From assembly GCF_011762485.1 (NCBI RefSeq), contig NZ_JAAKGI010000039.1:1-64000 (forward strand): DNA of 64,000 nucleotides, read 5' to 3'. The translations under genes and the position numbers were made by a program. The notes under the pieces are model-generated. The model was not told the DNA's origin, did not search any database, and was given only the letters and a program-made list of their open reading frames with translations. Shown in pieces: positions 60,248 to 64,000 of this stretch. The stretch comes from Yeosuana marina (lineage in GTDB: Bacteria > Bacteroidota > Bacteroidia > Flavobacteriales > Flavobacteriaceae). Numbering within the stretch: the stretch's first letter is position 1; every line of letters begins with the position of its first letter.

Positions 60248-60607
60248 AATAAGTTAATTTAAGGTTAGAAACATTAACATTGTTTTCTTGTGAAGGATAA
60301 GATAAAATTCGATTTTGAGAATTTTTGAACAGACAGTAATGACGCGCAGTATCTACTAATAATTGCTGTATTATTTTTTGCAGAAATGTCATCTTTTTCT
60401 AGTTGGAGCTAACAATTGAATATAGACAACTGTCCATATTTAGCTGATAGTTACCCAAATATAGGTTATGGATTAAATTTATTTTATGATAAAAGTCACT
60501 TAATATGATGATTTTCTTTTTCTTATAAAAACTAATCATTGCAGCGTGCCTTGAGAATTAAAATTTTTAGCCAAGCTTAGGCAGCAAAGTTATTCAAGGT
60601 AGCATTT

Positions 60608-60640
60608 GAATCTATAAAAATTATTTGATTGTGATATTTA
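60608..60640. repeat. Second dispersed repeat, copy 3
   Basis: TTTGAATCTATAAAAATTAT then TTGATTGTGATATTTAAAC. It is more diverged than copies 1 and 2 and has lost the open frame. Confidence 0.4.
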
Positions 60641-60842
60641 AACGAATTAATTACATTTTAAATAAAATGGATACAATTTCTTGATAAAATCAAACTGTTC
60701 GAACAAAAAAAATGTTGTGCTGGCTATGATTTAACAAAGCTTTGGGATGTTTGTTTTTCATTCCGAAATCTAAAGACAGGAAAGTTAAAAGTATGACTCT
60801 ATTTTATGGTGATGCCTAAAATAACCCAAGAGAAGGTTTATT

Positions 60843-60917
60843 ATGAACGCTGGTTTAATATTTTTTAATAAAAATCTATTAATTTATTTTGTTATGAACG
60901 TAAGTTCATTATCTTTA
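60843..60917 (+). promoter_or_regulatory. Tandem dyads and promoter before DUF134 cluster
   Basis: ATGAAC-GTAA-GTTCAT at 60894-60909 is a perfect dyad. ATGAAC-GCTG-GTTTAA at 60843-60858 is a degenerate copy 51 bases upstream. TTTG at 60888-60891 and TATCTTTA at 60910-60917 are a plausible promoter (18-base spacer) with the dyad between the boxes, as for a repressor. The TGAAC-N4-GTTCA geometry also suits Crp/Fnr-type proteins. Confidence 0.5.
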
Positions 60918-60932
60918 TGCAAAATTTTAATT

Positions 60933-61160
60933 ATGGATAGTTCAGTACTTTTAAAATACGTCTTTTTAATACCTTTATTATTGTTTGTTGATTATCTCCT
61001 TATGATTCTGTTTGGTTGCGCAACATGGTTTCTTGGATGTGGTAACGATTTCTATTGTGGCACCTACTGTCTGGTAGGAAAAATAGTTTTAGGAACAACA
61101 GCAGTTCTTATTATATTTCTTATTTTCACAGATATAAAATCAGTACTTAAAAAGTTATAA
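60933..61160 (+). CDS. Small membrane protein with cysteine-rich loop
   Basis: From the chosen start (MDSSVLLKYVF), a 75-residue protein with two hydrophobic helices (about 6-29 and 50-68) and a loop rich in cysteine (GCATWFLGCGNDFYCGTYC). ATGs at 60843 and 60894 are in frame, but they fall inside operator-like dyads and upstream of the promoter, so a start at 60933 is preferred. The cysteines suggest a metal or cluster site. It directly precedes the DUF134 gene with no gap. Confidence 0.6.
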   Translation: MDSSVLLKYVFLIPLLLFVDYLLMILFGCATWFLGCGNDFYCGTYCLVGKIVLGTTAVLIIFLIFTDIKSVLKKL

Positions 61161-61568
61161 ATGCCACGTCCTAAAAAAAAGAGAAAAGTTAATAATCCAC
61201 CCAAAATGCTGGGTTTTAAACCCTTTGGTATTGCATTCTGTGAAACCGAAAATATCATGATGCAATACGATGAATATGAAACGGTTAAACTAGTTATCTA
61301 TGATGATATGCCGCAAGATGAAGCAGCTGATAAGATGGAGGTTTCAAGACCAACGCTTACCAGGATTTACAATAGCGCCTTAAAAAAAATAGCACAAGCG
61401 TTTGTGGAAGGTAAATCTATTATGATTAAAGGTGGGAATTTCGAATTTGAAGATGATTGGTATAAATGTAAAAAATGTTTCAAATTAATTATGGGAATTG
61501 AAAATCACACGAAATGTGGAGATTGTCCTTCTTATAACGATGATGAATTAGTGAATCTAAATAAGTAA
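61161..61568 (+). CDS. DUF134 regulator-like protein
   Basis: A 135-residue DUF134 protein. Residues 1-90 hold a sigma-4-like helix-turn-helix (DMPQDEAADKMEVSRPTLTR followed by IYNSALKKIAQAFVEGK). Residues 100-125 form a zinc ribbon with CKKC and CGDC. MPRPKKKRKV at the start is typical. DUF134 genes are usually next to NifX/NifB-like genes, as here. A DNA-binding regulator of metal-cluster functions is the usual suggestion. It starts right after the membrane protein stop. Confidence 0.9.
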   Translation: MPRPKKKRKVNNPPKMLGFKPFGIAFCETENIMMQYDEYETVKLVIYDDMPQDEAADKMEVSRPTLTRIYNSALKKIAQAFVEGKSIMIKGGNFEFEDDWYKCKKCFKLIMGIENHTKCGDCPSYNDDELVNLNK

Positions 61569-61642
61569 TTGAACAGTTTTTTGAATGGAGGCGGAATTAA
61601 AAAAACATCAAAATAATATTGTAAGATTTAATTTGTATAATC

Positions 61643-62032
61643 ATGAAAAAAATAGCAGTTCCAATAACAAGTAACAATACAATTGAGGAACATTTTGGGC
61701 ATTCTCAGTTTTATGAAATCTATACATTTTCTAGTACAAATGAAATTTTGGACTTACAATTATTAACCTCAAAAAAAGGTTGTGCTTTTAAAACGAATCT
61801 TGTTAATCTTTTAGCAATTAGAGGGGTTTCATTTATGTTATCTGATAACATTGGAGATAAGGCAGTTAATAAATTAAATAGTGCTGGTATTGATGTGGTA
61901 CGAGGGTGTTCTGGTGATTCTGCAGATGTTATTTTGCAGTTTATTGAAGGTAAAATTTCAGATAATGGTATAAGTTGTTCGCAGCATAACCAAAACCACA
62001 ATAACGAGTATGATCATGGATGTATTCATTAG
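61643..62032 (+). CDS. NifX/NifB-family iron-molybdenum cluster-binding-like protein
   Basis: A 129-residue protein of the dinitrogenase iron-molybdenum cofactor family: KIAVPITSNNTIEEHFGHSQFYEI (split: KIAVPIT, EEHFGHS), NLLAIRGVSFMLSDNIGDKAVN and GIDVVRGCSGDSADVI. A His/Cys-rich tail (CSQHNQNHNNEYDHGCIH) may bind metal. No other nitrogenase gene is present, so the role is probably metal-cluster carriage or regulation outside nitrogen fixation. It follows DUF134 by 74 bases. Confidence 0.9.
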   Translation: MKKIAVPITSNNTIEEHFGHSQFYEIYTFSSTNEILDLQLLTSKKGCAFKTNLVNLLAIRGVSFMLSDNIGDKAVNKLNSAGIDVVRGCSGDSADVILQFIEGKISDNGISCSQHNQNHNNEYDHGCIH

Positions 62033-62232
62033 TCTAAATTCATGAGATGAGCATTTCTAACAGCTATATGTTTGGGTTTTATGTCATGAATTTAATCATA
62101 AAATTAGAAAATAAAGATAAAATAACATTTATTGTTTCTATTCTATTGGTATCAGAGTATTTAAAGCGCTTATTAATAAAGTTTAATCATTTTTAGTGGT
62201 CTCGCGTTAAATAGAAAGTAAAATTTTAAATA

Positions 62233-62853
62233 ATGAAGAATAGAGATATTGATATCCTACCTGGAGAAAGAGTTAAACTTCCAACTAAATATGGTCATTT
62301 TGAACTGATTCCCTTTCAAGAAAAATCTAGTGGTCTTGAGCATATGGCACTTATTAAAGGAGATTTTACATCTAATGATATAGTTCTAACACGAATTCAC
62401 TCTGCATGTGCCACAGGAGATTTATTTGGATCATTAAAATGTGATTGTGGAGAACAATTAATTCAAGCTATGAAAATGATTGAGTATAACGGAAATGGAG
62501 TAATTGTTTATTTGCAGCAAGAAGGAAGAGGAATAGGTCTTATGAATAAGATAAAGGCTTACAAACTGCAAGAGGAAGGTATGGATACTATAGAGGCAAA
62601 TGTGCATTTAGGTTTTGCTTCAGATGAGAGAGAATATCAAATAGGAGCAGGAATTCTTAGTTTTTTAGGTATAAATAAAGTGAAGTTACTGACTAATAAT
62701 CCAGACAAAATTCTAGGATTGGAAGAGCATAACATACAGGTTGTTAAACGTATTCCGCTTATTATACAATCAAACCCATTCAATAAACACTATTTAGATA
62801 CTAAGGAAATCCGAATGGGACACCAGCTTAGTGAAGAGAAATCAAAAATTTGA
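62233..62853 (+). CDS. ribA: GTP cyclohydrolase II
   Basis: A 206-residue monofunctional GTP cyclohydrolase II, which opens GTP to the first riboflavin precursor. The zinc ligands are C59, C70 and C72 (HSACATGDLFGSLKCDCGEQ). The catalytic and substrate-binding segments are QQEGRGIGLMNKIKAY and EANVHLGF, with LLTNNPDKI and NKHYLDTKEIRMGH near the end. Flavobacteria normally carry a bifunctional RibBA elsewhere, so this may be an additional, regulated copy. Confidence 0.95.
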   Translation: MKNRDIDILPGERVKLPTKYGHFELIPFQEKSSGLEHMALIKGDFTSNDIVLTRIHSACATGDLFGSLKCDCGEQLIQAMKMIEYNGNGVIVYLQQEGRGIGLMNKIKAYKLQEEGMDTIEANVHLGFASDEREYQIGAGILSFLGINKVKLLTNNPDKILGLEEHNIQVVKRIPLIIQSNPFNKHYLDTKEIRMGHQLSEEKSKI

Positions 62854-62857
62854 GGCT

Positions 62858-63352
62858 ATGATAACAGACATATTTGAATTAAGGCCTCGTTACGGAGAGG
62901 TTGACCAAATGGGATATGTGTATCATGCCAATTACCTTACCTATTGTCATCAAGCTCGTAACGAATTGTTACGTAAAATGAACATAGATGAGATTAATCT
63001 TGAAAAGAACAACATAATATTACCCGTAATTTCTTTTGAAATTAATTACAAGAAGCCTGCTCATTACGATGAGCTTATTACAATAAAAACAACAATTAGA
63101 GAACAACCAAAAGTTAGGTTTAGTTTTGAATTTGAAATAAGAAATCAAGAAAAAATGCTTTTAAGTGAGGCTAAATCGACTGTTGTTTTTGCAGATAGTG
63201 AGTCACGTTTGCCAATGAGCACTCCTCATTTTATTGAAGATATACTTAAAGATAAGTTTAAAAGTGATATTTCATGTGGTGCCGAAGGCTCTTCTTCTCC
63301 TAGTGTTCGTGAAAATTTTAATACCGGACCATTAAAATTAGGTACTATTTAA
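62858..63352 (+). CDS. Acyl-CoA thioesterase (4HBT, YbgC-like)
   Basis: A 164-residue hotdog-fold thioesterase. RYGEVDQMGYVYHANYLTYC contains the catalytic Asp and the family pattern (D-x-x-x-x-Y-H-x-x-Y). Cytoplasmic acyl-CoA or acyl-carrier hydrolysis is expected. The start at 62858 (MITDIF, 4 bases after the ribA stop, behind GAGGCT) is preferred to 62831, which overlaps ribA by 23 bases. About 30 residues at the end, ending FNTGPLKLGTI, are beyond the usual domain. Confidence 0.88.
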   Translation: MITDIFELRPRYGEVDQMGYVYHANYLTYCHQARNELLRKMNIDEINLEKNNIILPVISFEINYKKPAHYDELITIKTTIREQPKVRFSFEFEIRNQEKMLLSEAKSTVVFADSESRLPMSTPHFIEDILKDKFKSDISCGAEGSSSPSVRENFNTGPLKLGTI

Positions 63353-63362
63353 ATTTTTTAAA

Positions 63363-63857
63363 ATGGAATCTAAACAAATAATCATAAACACAATTGGTAT
63401 AATTCACACACCGTTTAACAGTATTAAAGGAATGCCCATTCAACCTTTTGCCGCAGAGGGAGTTAAAGGTCATATTGAGATATTTCCAGAATACACAGAA
63501 GGTCTAACCGATTTAGAAGGATTTTCGCATATTACGCTAGTGTATCATTTGCATGAAATAAATGGCTACGACTTAATGGTAAAACCTTTCATGGATAATA
63601 AAGAACATGGTATATTTGCTACAAAATCACCTAAAAGACCAAATGCAATAGGAATTTCTACGGTTAAAATTTTAGAAATTAAACATAATGTTATTCATAT
63701 TGAAATGGCCGATATGTTAAATGGAACACCCTTGATTGATATAAAACCGTTTTTCTCAAAGTTTGACAATAGAACAGACACTAAATCTGGATGGTTAGAT
63801 AATCAAGGAGATATTCCTATTACAAAACTTCGTTCTGATGAACGTTTTAAATTATAA
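63363..63857 (+). CDS. trmO: tRNA m6t6A37 methyltransferase TrmO (TsaA-like)
   Basis: A 164-residue protein of the UPF0066/TrmO beta-barrel family, which methylates N6-threonylcarbamoyladenosine-37 of tRNA with S-adenosylmethionine. Family motifs: GIIHTPFN, EGLTDLEGFSHITLVYHLHE, and GIFATKSPKRPNAIGIS. Length and order are usual, though the C-terminal part is short. It lies 10 bases behind the thioesterase gene. Confidence 0.9.
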   Translation: MESKQIIINTIGIIHTPFNSIKGMPIQPFAAEGVKGHIEIFPEYTEGLTDLEGFSHITLVYHLHEINGYDLMVKPFMDNKEHGIFATKSPKRPNAIGISTVKILEIKHNVIHIEMADMLNGTPLIDIKPFFSKFDNRTDTKSGWLDNQGDIPITKLRSDERFKL

Positions 63858-63862
63858 TACCT

Positions 63863-64000
63863 ATGACAAATAATATTCTTATAGAAGATCAGTACAAAAG
63901 AACAAGTTTATTTGAAAAAGAAAATGTGAATTATCTGGTTCGTGTTTTAAAAAGATTTAATACAGTACCAAAAATAAATAACATAAATATTATTACGTCT
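63863..64000 (+). CDS. Unidentified gene, 5' part only
   Basis: An open frame runs from ATG at 63863 to the end of the window (46 codons, no stop). It begins MTNNILIEDQYKRTSLFEKE. It starts 5 bases after trmO and is probably in the same operon. The visible part matches no family I know. Confidence 0.6.
   Translation, partial: MTNNILIEDQYKRTSLFEKENVNYLVRVLKRFNTVPKINNINIITS

Larger units (their letters stand above)
60248..60932. other. Intergenic region before DUF134 cluster
   Basis: About 690 bases with no supported gene. It contains copy 3 of the second dispersed repeat (60608-60640) and, near its right end, the two operator-like dyads at 60843-60909. The rest appears to be decayed sequence. 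Confidence 0.55.

Noticed and set aside
61643..62032. Nitrogen fixation gene
   Set aside because: The NifX-like domain is widespread in non-fixing bacteria, and no nifH, nifD or nifK is present.

Overview
The window is AT-rich DNA from a member of the Bacteroidetes, most likely a (marine) Flavobacteriaceae. The signs are SusC/SusD pairs, a hybrid two-component sensor with an AraC output domain, many lipoproteins beginning MKK...C, promoters of the TTTG / TAnnTTTG type, mostly weak Shine-Dalgarno signals, and a Sec/lipoprotein (clade II) nitrous oxide reductase. The species cannot be named from the sequence alone.

Layout. 1-5.5 kb is a mobile-element margin: a tyrosine recombinase, a large serine recombinase whose reading frame runs into the 3' half of a tRNA-Met(CAU) gene (a likely attachment site), a MerR-like regulator, and two small paralogous zinc-finger-like proteins. 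5.6-15 kb is an accessory region. It holds a WYL-like gene fragment, an AraC-SDR-NmrA operon bounded by a 16-bp inverted repeat and strong hairpins that resemble integron attC ends, a three-gene DUF488-DUF488-DuOB-like operon with an apparently leaderless promoter, an uncharacterised 308-residue protein with a 41-residue companion, and a three-gene set ending in an ImmA/IrrE peptidase. This stretch is the best candidate for an undescribed (possibly defence-related) system, but its function is inferred from context only.

15.4-30.5 kb is a nitric oxide / nitrous oxide respiration island. On the minus strand are a ferredoxin, a cupin and a quinol-type NO reductase. On the plus strand are an NsrR-like Rrf2 regulator, the iron-sulfur repair protein RIC, a histidine-rich polytopic membrane protein and a hemerythrin. 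A minus-strand nos operon follows (cytochrome c, fasciclin, nosZ, membrane protein, nosL, a NosL-beta-barrel fusion, nosD, nosF, nosY), facing a second Rrf2 regulator. Four copies of a palindrome of the form RGAYAAA..TATCY lie at the promoters of these units, and one abuts an FNR-type palindrome. No nitrite reductase is present in the window.

30.8-40 kb carries an IPT/NHL lipoprotein and a likely six-gene operon (lipocalin-like lipoprotein, two paralogous leucine-rich-repeat lipoproteins, a secreted protein, a TPR histidine kinase and its LuxR-type response regulator). Both units share an upstream motif of about 55 bp, so they probably form one regulon.

40.7-55.8 kb is a polysaccharide utilisation locus: a hybrid sensor with a periplasmic-binding-protein sensor domain, a sugar MFS transporter, a GH32 fructosidase, SusC, SusD, a GH36 alpha-galactosidase, a PfkB sugar kinase and a HAD phosphatase. 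The enzyme set fits sucrose, fructan or raffinose-family oligosaccharides. A 1296-residue multi-PAS hybrid kinase follows on the minus strand. The right end (60.9-64 kb) holds a small membrane protein, a DUF134 regulator, a NifX-like protein, GTP cyclohydrolase II, a thioesterase, TrmO and the start of an unidentified gene. Two families of short dispersed repeats are scattered between 30.6 and 60.7 kb.
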